Below, piece after piece: positions 9,892-18,980 of a stretch of DNA of 64,000 nt. The DNA is taken from the NCBI GenBank assembly GCA_964570625.1, contig CAZMYW010000009.1, positions 1 to 64,000 on the forward strand. Direction: 5' to 3'. How positions within the stretch are numbered: position 1 is the stretch's first letter; each line of letters opens with the position of its first letter. The translations under genes were made by a program, and so were the position numbers. The stretch is from JBFLXB01 sp964570625 (GTDB taxonomy: Bacteria; Nitrospirota; Nitrospiria; 2-01-FULL-66-17). The notes beneath the pieces are model-generated. The model ran no database searches, was not told the origin of the DNA, and saw only the letters and a list, made by a program, of their open reading frames with translations.

Positions 9892-10672
9892 GCAGACTGC
9901 CAGACCGAAACGGCGAGAGGTCCAGCGCCACGAACCGGAACCCGAGGGCCTTCAACGCCGCGACCACCTCGCGGCGCACTCGTTCGTCGGCGAACCGGGC
10001 GAATTCCGCGGCCGTTACCTCGATCCGGGCGGTGTCCCCGTGGTGGCGGACCCGGAATTCACCGAATCCTCGTTCGCGCAACGCGGCTTCCGCGCGATCC
10101 ACCTGCGCCAGTCGTTCGACCGTGATCGCCAATCCGGTGGGAAACCGCGACGAGAGACACGGCGACGCCGGCCGATCCCACGTCGGCAGGCCGAGTTCCC
10201 GGCTGATGGTTCGAATCTCCGCCTTGGTCAATCCCGCGTCCACCAGCGGGCTCCGGATCCCCCGTTCCGTCGCGGCCACCAGCCCGGGACGATGATCGGA
10301 CAAATCGTCCAGGTTGGTGCCCTCCGCGATATGGCGCAGTCCCAACGCCAGGGCCAGCGGTTGCAGGCGCTCGAACAACTCGTCTTTGCAGTGATAACAG
10401 CGATCCGAGGGATTGGCCGTAAACTGCGGCCGGCTCATCTGTTCCGACTGCACCCACTCGTGGCGGATGCCAATCTGCCGCGCCAGCGCCGCAGACTCGT
10501 CGGCCAGGTACGCGGGGTAGGTGGGGGACAACGCCGTCGCCGCCACCGCGCGGCCGTTGAGCGCATCGTGGGCGGCTTTCGCGAGCAGCGTACTGTCCAC
10601 GCCTCCGGAAAACGCGATGAGGACGGAGTCTAGATCCCGGAGCACCTCCAGCAACCGTCGGTACCGGTCCAT
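9878..10672 (-). CDS. larE: LarE-type ATP-dependent sacrificial sulfur transferase
   Basis: A PP-loop ATP pyrophosphatase that activates a carboxyl group and inserts sulfur into the pyridinium of the nickel-pincer nucleotide (LarB-LarE-LarC pathway). The ATP loop SGGVDSTLL lies near residues 21-29. The family RCYHCKDELF motif and the sulfur-donor-type Cys in SPCLSSRFP are both present. Three Cys (CxxC plus this one) would allow either the sacrificial-Cys or the [4Fe-4S]-dependent mechanism; sequence alone does not decide. Start at 10672 (MDRYRRLLEVL) gives 264 residues, the usual size; a GTG at 10744 overlapping the upstream stop is an alternative. No larB, larC or larA is in the window. Confidence 0.88.
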   Translation of the reverse strand: MDRYRRLLEVLRDLDSVLIAFSGGVDSTLLAKAAHDALNGRAVAATALSPTYPAYLADESAALARQIGIRHEWVQSEQMSRPQFTANPSDRCYHCKDELFERLQPLALALGLRHIAEGTNLDDLSDHRPGLVAATERGIRSPLVDAGLTKAEIRTISRELGLPTWDRPASPCLSSRFPTGLAITVERLAQVDRAEAALRERGFGEFRVRHHGDTARIEVTAAEFARFADERVRREVVAALKALGFRFVALDLSPFRSGSLHAPM

Positions 10673-10740
10673 CGGCGCGCGAGGCGGCTCGTAGACCGGG
10701 AGCGGTCGATCACCGGCCGAGCCCAGAGCGAGGCGCGGAG

Positions 10741-12144
10741 TCACTGGGAGGCCCCGACGGGCGTGGGCGGCGCCGGATCCAACGTGATCGCCCCGGTTCG
10801 ACCCACCACCACCAGGGCGTATCGCTCATGGTCCAGGCGCGCGGAAGCCACGCGCCGCACGTCATCCAGCGTCACCGCACGGATGTTGCGGGGATAGTCT
10901 TCAAAATAGGTCAGTCCCAACCCGTAGAACTCGACCATACCCAGCAGGCTCGCCAATCTGGCGTTGGTCTCGTATCGTAACGGGAAGCTGCCGGCGAGAT
11001 AGTTTTTGGCGCCTTCCAACTCCGCCTCGGTGGCACCTTCCGCGCGGATCTTGGCGATCTCCGCGATGACCGCGCGAATCGCAACCGGCACGGACTCGGT
11101 CTTGGTCTGCAAGCCGACGGAAAACGCCCCGGGGTATTGCTTGGCGTCGTAGCCGCTCGAGATCCCGTACACCAATCCCTCGTTATCCCGCACGCGCGTC
11201 ATCAATCGGGAGGAGAACCCGCCGCCGCCCAGGATGTAGTTCATCACGGTCACGGCGTAAAAATCCGGATCGCGCCGCGCAATGCCCACGTGACCCAACA
11301 CTACCGTGGCCTGGGTGAGATCTTTGTCGATCATCGCGACGCGGCGCTCCCGAAGGGGCGCGACCGCGGGAACGGTCACGGCCGGAGGGGACTGTTTCTC
11401 CCATCCCCCGAACGCGGCTTTCGTCACCCGACGGGCTTCGCGCGGAGTCAGATCGCCGACCAACACCAGCACCGCGTTGTTGGGTCGGTAGAACGCCCGA
11501 TGAAACGCCACCGCTTCTTCACGCGTGAGGGAAGACACCGTGCTTTCGACCCCTTGCACGGGCCGGCCATAGGGGTGCTGGCCGAATACCAATGGGGCGA
11601 ACGCCAGGTCAGCCACGGTTCCCGGGTCGTCCTTGGCCGCCTGGATCGAGGAGAGCGTTTCCCGCCGCACGCGGTCCACCTCGGCGGAGGGGAACGCCGG
11701 GTGGAGCACCACGTCGGTCATCAGCGAGAGCCCGGTCTTCAGGTCCTTCTTGAGCACGGTGAGCGACACACTGGAAAAGTCTTCGGTCGCGTCCGCGCCG
11801 AGCGTGCCACCGATAAAGTCGATGGCCTCCGCAATCTCCACGGCTGATCGCGTGGCGGTTCCCTTGGTGAGCACTCCGGCGGTCAACGCGGCCAGTCCCG
11901 TGCGTCCGGCCGGGTCGGCCACGGCGCCGGTCTTGATCGTCAGGTGCGCCTGGACCGCGGGGATCGCGTGCCGCTCCACGAACAGGACGGTCAACCCGTT
12001 CGACAACACCCACCGCTCGACCGCAACCGGCCCCTGCGGCGCGGCCTCGGCCCAACCGGCCCACCCGAACGCCAGGGCCAGGACCAGGCCGCACACCGCG
12101 ACGGGACGTGCACCGCGCGATCCCCTCTGGTCCCGAACCGTCAC
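10741..12144 (-). CDS. M16-family peptidase-like subunit, catalytically inactive type
   Basis: A 467-residue exported insulinase/pitrilysin-fold protein with an N-terminal signal sequence (VCGLVLALAFGWAGWAEA). Two M16 half-domains follow (~40-240, ~250-450). At the position of the zinc motif HxxEH the sequence reads GLAALTAGVLTKGT, so this chain cannot bind the catalytic zinc. That is typical of the non-catalytic partner in two-gene bacterial M16 pairs. The C-terminal half retains the NYILGGGGFSSRLMTRVR motif. It overlaps the stop of the active partner gene by 4 bp, so the two are coupled. Confidence 0.92.
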   Translation of the reverse strand: MTVRDQRGSRGARPVAVCGLVLALAFGWAGWAEAAPQGPVAVERWVLSNGLTVLFVERHAIPAVQAHLTIKTGAVADPAGRTGLAALTAGVLTKGTATRSAVEIAEAIDFIGGTLGADATEDFSSVSLTVLKKDLKTGLSLMTDVVLHPAFPSAEVDRVRRETLSSIQAAKDDPGTVADLAFAPLVFGQHPYGRPVQGVESTVSSLTREEAVAFHRAFYRPNNAVLVLVGDLTPREARRVTKAAFGGWEKQSPPAVTVPAVAPLRERRVAMIDKDLTQATVVLGHVGIARRDPDFYAVTVMNYILGGGGFSSRLMTRVRDNEGLVYGISSGYDAKQYPGAFSVGLQTKTESVPVAIRAVIAEIAKIRAEGATEAELEGAKNYLAGSFPLRYETNARLASLLGMVEFYGLGLTYFEDYPRNIRAVTLDDVRRVASARLDHERYALVVVGRTGAITLDPAPPTPVGASQ

Positions 12145-13472
12145 GGCGCGGGAGCGGCGGCGGGCTGCGGCACGAGGACGCCGACCGTGCGATTGCCGTC
12201 GCCCAGATAGGTGTTTGCCACGCGAACGACGTCCGCACCGCTGACCTTGCGGACGTTGGCCACGAATTCGGCGAGATAGTTCCGTCCGGCGCCCACGACC
12301 TCCGCGGTGCCGATTTGCATCGCCCGGTAGAAGTTGGAATCTTTTCCCAGCACGAACTGCGCCTCGATCTGGTTCTTCGCCTTGGTCAGTTCGCGCTCCG
12401 ACGGCTCACCCGCTTTGAGCCGGTCCACTTCGTCCAGCAGGGCGCGCTCGAGGTCCGCTCCCGGAATGCTCGCCTGGGCCATTCCATACAGGTACAGCAG
12501 CGGCGAATCGGCCGACAACGCGGTATAGTCTCCGCCGACATCCAACGCCACTTGGCGCTCGTAGACCAAGGTTCGATACAAGCGGGAACTCGGGCCGTCG
12601 GCGAGGATGCCTGCCAGAACGGTGAGCGCATACGCGTCCTGGTGCCGGAAGTTGGGGACGTGGTACCCCACGATCACCGCCGGGAGCTGCGCCTCTTTCT
12701 TCACCGTCACGCGACGCTCGCCGTGTTGGGCCGGTTCGACCACCGCGGGTCGATCCGGCGGCGCCGGCCCGGTCAGCGGGCCGAACACGCGTTCGATCCG
12801 GGACAAGGTGGCCTTGGGGTCGATGTCTCCCACGATGACCAGCACGCCGTTACCCGGCGTGTAGTGGCGTCGGTAATACGCCCGAATGTCGTCGGCCGAG
12901 AGTCGCTCCAGGTCGTTCATCCAGCCGATCACCGGCCACTGATAGGGATGGGCCATGTACGCCATCCCGTACAGCTGTTCGATCAGGGTGCCGAGCGGGT
13001 CGTCGTCGGTCCGCAGGCGGCGCTCCTCTTTCACCACGTCGCGCTCCAGCGCGAACTCCTCGTCTGCAATCACCAGGCCGGTCAAGCGGTCGGCTTCCAG
13101 CTCTAGCGCCAGGTTGATCTGGTCGCTGGACAGGTTCTCGAAATAGGCCGTGTAGTCGTGGCTGGTAAACGCGTTGTCATTGCCCCCGCGCTCGGCGACT
13201 AGGCGCGAGAATGCGCCCTTCCCGTACCGAGCCGTGCCCTTGAACATCATGTGCTCCATGAGATGGGACAGTCCGGTTTTTCCGCTGATTTCATCGCGGG
13301 ATCCGACGCGGTACCAGATTTGCACTGAAGCCACCGGCGCCTTGGGCTCCGGCACCAGGATGACACGCAGGCCATTGGGAAGGGTCGCTTCGACCGGGGA
13401 GAGCGCCCAGGCGACGGGGGCGACGAGCACCACGAACAGCACAATCGCGCCCATCCGGGCGTGCCACAACAT
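12141..13472 (-). CDS. M16-family zinc peptidase, catalytic subunit
   Basis: A 443-residue exported zinc metallopeptidase. After a signal peptide (GAIVLFVVLVAPVAWA) comes the inverted zinc motif HLMEH (in GLSHLMEHMMFKGT, ~residues 67-71). The downstream glutamate ligand lies in ALERDVVKEERR. It should form a heterodimer with the inactive subunit encoded just downstream and degrade peptides in the periplasm. First gene of a minus-strand run M16-M16-larE-periplasmic protein-DUF3422. Confidence 0.95.
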   Translation of the reverse strand: MLWHARMGAIVLFVVLVAPVAWALSPVEATLPNGLRVILVPEPKAPVASVQIWYRVGSRDEISGKTGLSHLMEHMMFKGTARYGKGAFSRLVAERGGNDNAFTSHDYTAYFENLSSDQINLALELEADRLTGLVIADEEFALERDVVKEERRLRTDDDPLGTLIEQLYGMAYMAHPYQWPVIGWMNDLERLSADDIRAYYRRHYTPGNGVLVIVGDIDPKATLSRIERVFGPLTGPAPPDRPAVVEPAQHGERRVTVKKEAQLPAVIVGYHVPNFRHQDAYALTVLAGILADGPSSRLYRTLVYERQVALDVGGDYTALSADSPLLYLYGMAQASIPGADLERALLDEVDRLKAGEPSERELTKAKNQIEAQFVLGKDSNFYRAMQIGTAEVVGAGRNYLAEFVANVRKVSGADVVRVANTYLGDGNRTVGVLVPQPAAAPAP

Positions 13473-13634
13473 GGCGCGATGCTAACGGAACGCGGAAGAG
13501 CGTGTCAAGACGCTTGGGCCCGGCGGAATAAAACCATCCAATAACGGTCTTTCCACTCAGAAGATGTCCCGCCGGGAAGTCCGGCCATGCGCCGCTTCCC
13601 GAGCCGATATCCCGAGTCGTTGAGGAGGGGAGCC

Positions 13635-13850
13635 ATGCAGTGCGCACGCTGTCGGGGATTGATGGTGGTTGATCGATTCACGGACCTGCTGGACGAAACC
13701 GGGCAGATCACGTTCGGCGGCTGGCGGTGTCTGGCGTGCGGCGAAATCGTGGACCCGGTCATCGTATCCAACCGCATCCACAGGGTCGCGCTCCCTACCA
13801 CCAAACCGCGCCACACGCGGCTCCTCCAATGGATCAGCCCCAACGCCTAA
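13635..13850 (+). CDS. Small double-CxxC zinc-ribbon protein
   Basis: A 71-residue protein. Two CxxC knuckles (CARC at residues 3-6 and CLAC at ~32-35) frame a small beta-ribbon, as in short zinc-binding proteins. The start at 13635 is set by a strong GAGGAGGGG ribosome site just upstream. The basic C-terminal tail (NRIHRVALPTTKPRHTRLLQ) would suit nucleic-acid contact. The TAA stop is immediately followed by copy B of the 121-bp element. Function unknown. Confidence 0.75.
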   Translation: MQCARCRGLMVVDRFTDLLDETGQITFGGWRCLACGEIVDPVIVSNRIHRVALPTTKPRHTRLLQWISPNA

Positions 13851-13971
13851 CAGGTCGCTGAAAAAGTCCATCTGCGGCGTGCTCGGTCGTCGGGAATCCT
13901 CACGTACGACCCAGTACGCTGCGGTTTCCTTCTCCCTGCGGCCTGGCAGCTGGAGCTTTTTGAGCAACCTG
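13851..13971 (+). repeat. 121-bp palindromic element, copy B
   Basis: Exactly 121 bp from the base after the zinc-ribbon stop codon. Terminal inverted repeats caggtcgctgaaaaagtcc and gagctttttgagcaacctg (19 bp, imperfect). The core cgtacgacccagtacgctgc is shared with copies C and D; the ends are more diverged. A small atccg/cggat hairpin follows at ~13973-13988. Confidence 0.8.
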
Positions 13972-14014
13972 TATCCGAAGTTCCGGATGCAGAAGCCACT
14001 TAATGGACGGGCTC

Positions 14015-14605
14015 TTACAGCAGGCGGGTGAGTGCGTCTAGGGCTGAGAGCATCTCGCCATCTTCTTCCTTCACCCGCCGGTACGGCAAGTCACGCAGGT
14101 CCGATCCGCCGACGCGCCCTTTGCGCACATACAGTTCAGCCAGATACTGCAGGCGCTCCCCGACCCGCGCGGCTTCGGCGGTTCGCGCGACCTCGTCCGC
14201 CGACACGCCGAGGTCGCGGCCGATCGCTTCCGGCTCGTCTCCGGCGGTCACCCGCCGCGCGATCTCCCGGTTGCGCTTGGCCCCGGCCAATAGGCGCGAC
14301 ACCTCGACCAACACCAGGCCGTCGACGACCTTCACCTGATAGGTCTTGGCCAGGATGGTGGGATCGCGATCGTTGGCCCCGGTTCGGATGTCGAACTTCC
14401 AGTCGTGCCACGGGCAGGTGATGGTCATCCCTTCGATCTCCCCCTCGCCGATCGGGCCGCCTTGGTGAGGACAACTGTGTTCCAGGGCGTAGATCGTTCC
14501 GCCTACGTTCAACAGCGCGATCGGCGTGCCCGCGACCTTGATGATTTTGGTCCGGTCTCTTGGCACTTCAGCCACTTCCGCCACCGGCACATATTCAACC
14601 GCCAC
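14015..14605 (-). CDS. Rieske [2Fe-2S] protein with unusual C-terminal extension
   Basis: A soluble Rieske ferredoxin-type protein. Residues ~5-105 form the Rieske fold with both cluster motifs, CPHQ (Cys45, His47) and CPWH (Cys64, His67), as in NirD or dioxygenase ferredoxins. The start is GTG at 14605, preceded by AAGGGAG. A further ~90 residues follow that are not part of a Rieske domain: a basic helix, a segment like a helix-turn-helix (EAIGRDLGVSADEVARTAEA) and a charged tail. No oxygenase or reductase partner is adjacent; the neighbouring flavoprotein is divergent. Confidence 0.85.
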   Translation of the reverse strand: MAVEYVPVAEVAEVPRDRTKIIKVAGTPIALLNVGGTIYALEHSCPHQGGPIGEGEIEGMTITCPWHDWKFDIRTGANDRDPTILAKTYQVKVVDGLVLVEVSRLLAGAKRNREIARRVTAGDEPEAIGRDLGVSADEVARTAEAARVGERLQYLAELYVRKGRVGGSDLRDLPYRRVKEEDGEMLSALDALTRLL

Positions 14606-14752
14606 GGCTTCTCCCTTCGCGCTGGATGGATGGTGCTCGCTCTTCGAGGATCGCTGGATTCTACGCACCCGCGGCGCGGCCTGTCAAAATGAGACGGATT
14701 GCATTCCGTCCCATCCACCCCTAGAATTGGGCCCCGCGAATCCCGAGGTGAC

Positions 14753-16012
14753 GTGACAAACGCCCACGCAAGATCCAGTGAAAGCCGCGCCGATCTGGTC
14801 ATTGTGGGCGCGGGCATCGGCGGCGCGGTGCTCGCGCTCTTGGCCGCGGCCCGACAACGCCGGGTAGTTGTCCTCGATCGCCAGGTCGGAGGGCCCGCGG
14901 ATCCGGACCGGGGCGAAATCCTTCAGCCCAACGGGCTCAAGATCCTCGACCGGCTGGGACTGTTGGACGAGTTCCCCGAGCGTGAGCTCTCACGCGTGCG
15001 GCAATACCACTTCCACCGCATCGGCGGCTCGCGGCTGGTCACGATCGATTACGGGACGTTACCGGAGCCGTACAACTATACGCTGGTCGGACACCCGCGG
15101 GTCCTGATGCGCACGATTCGGAATCGTCTGTCTGCCGCGCCGCTGATCGACGTGCGATGGGGCGAGACCGTGGTCGACCTGGTCCGCCGACGCCGGCGCG
15201 TGATCGGCGTGGACACCACCAGCCACCACGGTCCACGCCGCATTCTGGCCCCGGTGGTGGTTGGCGGAGACGGCCCCGCCTCCCCGGTCCGCGCAGCGTT
15301 GCGCATTCACACGCGGACGCGCCGATACGCGGACGGGTACCTCACCTTCGTCCTCCCCCGGCCCCAGGGCTTCGGCGACGACGGCCGGTACTACGTGGGT
15401 CGCCGGGAAATTTTGGGCGTCTTTCCCCTCGGGCGCGAGCATGTGTACGCGTTTTATCTCTGGCCGGTGCACCGCCGTCCCGAATTGGAGTCGCGTGGGC
15501 TCCCCGCGCTCAAAACCAGACTGTCCGCGATCGACCCGGATTTGGGTCGATCGCTCGAGGCGCTGACGCGTTGGGACCAGGTCGGCTGGATGCCGTGCCT
15601 CAAGGTGGTTCCGCGTCGGTGGGTGGGACACGGCGCGGCGCTGTTGGGCGACGCGGCGCACGCGCTGAACCCCCACGTGGCGCAGGGGCGCAATCAGGCC
15701 CTGGAAGACGCGGTGACGTTGGACGCGGTGCTGGACTCGTGTTTTGCCAGCGGGAACTTCAGCCGCCAAGCCTTGTCGCTGTATGAACGCCTTCGCAGGC
15801 CTCGAGCCGCCGTCCTCCAACGTCTGGGCGATGAGATGGCGTTCTTCTGGAACGCCGGTAATCCGATCGTGACCGCGATCCGCGATCGCGTGTTTGCCAC
15901 GCTCGGCCGCGACGAGTACCTGCGCACCAAGATGTTGTCCCTGGTCGCCGGGTTGTCCGCCCGGCCATACTCGATCTGGGACCGCGTGCGGGCGCTGGGC
16001 CGGCCGTGGTGA
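14753..16012 (+). CDS. FAD-dependent monooxygenase/reductase (PHBH/UbiH-like fold)
   Basis: A 419-residue flavoprotein of the aromatic-hydroxylase/geranylgeranyl-reductase group. It has an N-terminal dinucleotide loop (IVGAGIGG, ~residues 17-24), a DG-type motif (VVGGDGPAS, ~165) and the second FAD motif GDAAHALNPHVAQGRNQALE (~305). The start is GTG at 14753; earlier in-frame codons lack a ribosome site. A downstream GTG overlaps its stop, linking it to the glycosyltransferase gene. Substrate unknown; lipid or quinone hydroxylation or reduction is possible. Confidence 0.85.
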   Translation: MTNAHARSSESRADLVIVGAGIGGAVLALLAAARQRRVVVLDRQVGGPADPDRGEILQPNGLKILDRLGLLDEFPERELSRVRQYHFHRIGGSRLVTIDYGTLPEPYNYTLVGHPRVLMRTIRNRLSAAPLIDVRWGETVVDLVRRRRRVIGVDTTSHHGPRRILAPVVVGGDGPASPVRAALRIHTRTRRYADGYLTFVLPRPQGFGDDGRYYVGRREILGVFPLGREHVYAFYLWPVHRRPELESRGLPALKTRLSAIDPDLGRSLEALTRWDQVGWMPCLKVVPRRWVGHGAALLGDAAHALNPHVAQGRNQALEDAVTLDAVLDSCFASGNFSRQALSLYERLRRPRAAVLQRLGDEMAFFWNAGNPIVTAIRDRVFATLGRDEYLRTKMLSLVAGLSARPYSIWDRVRALGRPW

Positions 16013-16716
16013 GATCCCGCACGCTCATCATCGTCCCCACCTACAATGAGCGGGATAACCTGGAACCGCTGGTCACCGAGACGCTCGCCGCCTTGCCCGA
16101 CAGCGACCTGCTGGTGGTGGACGATGCCTCGCCGGATGGTACCGGCGCGCTGGCCGACACCCTGGCCGCTCGCACCGCGCGCGTGCGTGTCTTGCACCGC
16201 CCGCAGAAGCAGGGCCTGGGTCCGGCCTATGCCGCGGGATTTCGCGCGGCCCTGGAGCACGGGTACGACCTAGTGATCGAAATGGACTGTGACTTTTCCC
16301 ACGACCCAGCAGACCTCCCGCGCCTGGTGGCCGCCACGCGGTCGGGGGCGGACCTCGCCATCGGCTCCCGGTATGTCCCAGGGGGTCGGATCGAGGGTTG
16401 GCCCTGGTCTCGCCACCTGCTGAGCGCAGGAGCGAACCTGTACGCTCGAATCTTGCTGGGCCGGACCGTGCGCGACTGGACGAGCGGGTTCAAATGTTTC
16501 CGGCGCGCCGCGCTGCAGGCCGTCCTGGACGCCGGGGCGCCGGCCAACGGGTACGTGTTTCAAGTCCAGGGTACCTACCGGGTCGTGCGTCGCGGCTACT
16601 CGGTCGTCGAACTCCCCATCGTGTTTCGCGAGCGCACGCGCGGCGACTCCAAAGTCCGCTACAACAGCGCGATGGAAGCCCTTCGGGCCGTGTGGGCACT
16701 TCGTCTGAACGACTAA
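16009..16716 (+). CDS. Polyprenyl-phosphate mannose synthase-like glycosyltransferase (GT2)
   Basis: A cytoplasmic family 2 glycosyltransferase of the dolichol-phosphate mannosyltransferase (DPM1/Ppm1) type, moving a sugar from a nucleotide donor to a polyprenyl phosphate. Visible motifs: IIVPTYNERDNLE at the N-terminus, VVDDASPDGT, the metal/donor motif EMDCDFSHDP, and the late FRERTRGDSK segment. 235 residues, no C-terminal membrane domain. The GTG start overlaps the preceding TGA; GTG at 16006 is equally possible. The next gene encodes a TMTC-like membrane protein that could use the lipid-linked sugar. Confidence 0.92.
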   Translation: MRSRTLIIVPTYNERDNLEPLVTETLAALPDSDLLVVDDASPDGTGALADTLAARTARVRVLHRPQKQGLGPAYAAGFRAALEHGYDLVIEMDCDFSHDPADLPRLVAATRSGADLAIGSRYVPGGRIEGWPWSRHLLSAGANLYARILLGRTVRDWTSGFKCFRRAALQAVLDAGAPANGYVFQVQGTYRVVRRGYSVVELPIVFRERTRGDSKVRYNSAMEALRAVWALRLND

Positions 16717-16748
16717 GTCCGTGGCCCGCGCTCCGGTGGTGGCCGCCG

Positions 16749-18467
16749 ATGGGGGTTGCGCTCACCACCTTGGCGGCGTTCGCCCCGGTCCTGCTCAACC
16801 AGTTCATCGATTGGGACGACGGCGCGAACTTCGTGAACAATCCGTCGTATCGAGGACTCGGCCCGGCGCAGCTCGGCTGGATGGCGAGCACGTTCCATCG
16901 CGGCGTGTATCAACCCCTGGCCTGGCTCCTGGCCGCCGTCGAATACCGCATCGGCGGGATAGACCCGTGGGTGTACCACGCGGGCTCGTGGCTCTTGCAC
17001 GCGATCGCCGCCGCCTTGATCTATGCTCTGGCTCGTCGACTCTTCGATCGAGTCGCGCCCGACGGTCCGCGCGCGGTCGCGCTGGCAGCGGCCGCCGCAG
17101 CGCTCCTATGGGCCGTCCATCCCTTGCGCGTGGAAGCGGTGGCCTGGGCCTCGGCGCAGGGCTATCCCTTGGCTGCGGTATTCGCGCTGGGATCGACTCT
17201 GGCGTGGTTGCGGGCACGCGACGGACGCGCAGGGACGGTCGCGTGGTCGCCGGGCTGGTACTGGACGTCGGTTGCGCTGGCGGTGTGCGCGTACCTGGCC
17301 AAGCCGGTGGCCGTCACGCTGCCGGCTATCTTCATGATTCTGCAGTGGTATCGAGACGCGGGCGGGACCAAATGGACCACAGCACGCACCTGGCTAACGG
17401 TAGTGCCCTTTGCTGTTCCCGCAATCCTGGTCGCGGCCGCCGCGCCGCTGGCTCGGGCCCGCCTCGGGACCTCGTCGTCCGCAGGGCAGGACGTGATGGA
17501 TCGCCTGGTTCAGGCCTGCTACGGCGCGAGTTATTACGCTATCAACACGGTGTTCCCGACCGGGCTCACGGTGTTCACCCCACTTCCCCGCCCCTTCAAC
17601 CCGTTTGAACTCCGCTTTGTGTTTGCGGCAATCGGCGTGGTCGCGGTAGGAGGGTTGATCTGGTGGGCGGCGTATCGCGCGAAAGGCCTGGTCGCGGCCG
17701 CGCTCGCCTATCTGGTCCTGCTCGCGCCGGTGCTCGGTCTCGTTCGCCAGGGAGATCAACTCGTGGCCGACCGGTACAGCTATTTTGCGGGAATCCCGTT
17801 GTCCCTCGGAATCGGAGGCGGCCTGCTGCTGGTCGCCGCACGCGCCACTCCGCGCGTTAGGTTCGGTGTGATCGGAGCCGCCCTCGTTGTTGTCGTCGCG
17901 TTGGGAACCGCCTCCTGGCGCCTCACCCACGCGTGGCGCGATGCGGGCACGTTGTGGAGGCACGCGGTCGCGGTTGATCCCGCATCATACCAAGGGCACA
18001 CCAATCTGGGATTGTTCGAATTCACGCAAGGGCGCTACGACGCGGCCGTGACGGCGTTCGACGCGGCGATCGCCCTCAACCCGGACTCGTCGAACGCGCG
18101 GTTCGACCGCGGCCTCGCGCTGGCCAAGTGGGGACGGACCGACGAAGCGATCGCCTCCTACCAGGCGGGGCTGGCGCTCGATCCGGCTGACGCGACGGCG
18201 CACGCCCACTTGGGGGATTTGTTGGCGTCGCAGCAGCAATGGTCGGACGCGACGACCGAATACCGAGCCGCAACCCGACTCATTCGGCATCCCGACCTCT
18301 TCAACAGTCTCGGCACCGTGCTCGCACAAGACGGCCGCCTGGGCGAAGCCGCAGCTGCGTTTCGAACCGCGCTGGCGATCGATCCGACCCACGCCGACGC
18401 GCAGGCCAATCTGCACATGATTCAGGAGATAGGAAACGGGACGCGAGGAGGGTCGGAGCGCCCGTGA
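16749..18467 (+). CDS. TMTC-like multi-pass protein with C-terminal TPRs
   Basis: A 572-residue membrane protein. The first ~390 residues contain about ten hydrophobic helices. An early extracytoplasmic loop carries an acidic pair (FIDWDDGANFVNNPSYRGL), a feature of the TMTC/GT-C mannosyltransferase fold. The last ~150 residues hold four TPR units (for example LALAKWGRTDEAIASYQAGL). With the adjacent lipid-sugar synthase it suggests protein O-glycosylation in the periplasm, but this is inference. The start ATG at 16749 is 32 bp after the previous stop and opens on the first membrane helix. Confidence 0.8.
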   Translation: MGVALTTLAAFAPVLLNQFIDWDDGANFVNNPSYRGLGPAQLGWMASTFHRGVYQPLAWLLAAVEYRIGGIDPWVYHAGSWLLHAIAAALIYALARRLFDRVAPDGPRAVALAAAAAALLWAVHPLRVEAVAWASAQGYPLAAVFALGSTLAWLRARDGRAGTVAWSPGWYWTSVALAVCAYLAKPVAVTLPAIFMILQWYRDAGGTKWTTARTWLTVVPFAVPAILVAAAAPLARARLGTSSSAGQDVMDRLVQACYGASYYAINTVFPTGLTVFTPLPRPFNPFELRFVFAAIGVVAVGGLIWWAAYRAKGLVAAALAYLVLLAPVLGLVRQGDQLVADRYSYFAGIPLSLGIGGGLLLVAARATPRVRFGVIGAALVVVVALGTASWRLTHAWRDAGTLWRHAVAVDPASYQGHTNLGLFEFTQGRYDAAVTAFDAAIALNPDSSNARFDRGLALAKWGRTDEAIASYQAGLALDPADATAHAHLGDLLASQQQWSDATTEYRAATRLIRHPDLFNSLGTVLAQDGRLGEAAAAFRTALAIDPTHADAQANLHMIQEIGNGTRGGSERP

Positions 18468-18484
18468 CTCCGCTTGCCGCGGGT

Positions 18485-18937
18485 TCAGTCCCAATACCCC
18501 ACGCCCTTGGCCATCAGCGCGGCGCATAGCAGGACGAACACGACTCCGACCAGCTCGTAGTGAATGATGGACCGAATCGTCCGGATCTTCGACTCACTCA
18601 CCACCGGAACCTGTCCCTGTTTCACGGCCTTGCCCCACGACAAAAATTCGACCGTAGGATACACCGACAGCAATCCCACGATCACGAAGAGCGAGAGCTT
18701 CGCGATGAACGGGATGCTGTGAAAGTAGTACGACGACCCCATCTCGAAATACCACACGCGAAGAAACCCCACCACCAACACCGCGCTGGCCGCAATCCCG
18801 AAAACCATATCCGCCAGTTGGATCTTCCGGGCGCGCGCCACAGTCAATTGGTCCCGTATCAAGACGAATTCAACGACCAGGGCCGCGACCAATGTGAACG
18901 CGGCCACGTGATGGAGAAACGCGAAGAACCAGGTCAT
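18485..18937 (-). CDS. DUF2214 family membrane protein
   Basis: A 150-residue protein with four hydrophobic helices. Family-typical features are WFFAFLHHVAAF at the start, the polar stretch VWYFEMGSSYYFHSIPFIAK and the lysine/serine hinge before the last helix. The family has no known function; the histidines in helix 1 could bind heme or metal. It stands 17 bp from the convergent TPR gene. Confidence 0.85.
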   Translation of the reverse strand: MTWFFAFLHHVAAFTLVAALVVEFVLIRDQLTVARARKIQLADMVFGIAASAVLVVGFLRVWYFEMGSSYYFHSIPFIAKLSLFVIVGLLSVYPTVEFLSWGKAVKQGQVPVVSESKIRTIRSIIHYELVGVVFVLLCAALMAKGVGYWD

Positions 18938-18980
18938 GACGCACCCCCTTGTGGTCTAACGTCTACGGCAGTCGGCCGGC

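Noticed and set aside
10741..12144. Pseudogene call for the M16 gene without HxxEH
   Set aside because: The frame is full length and coupled to an active M16 partner; inactive/active pairs are normal for this family.
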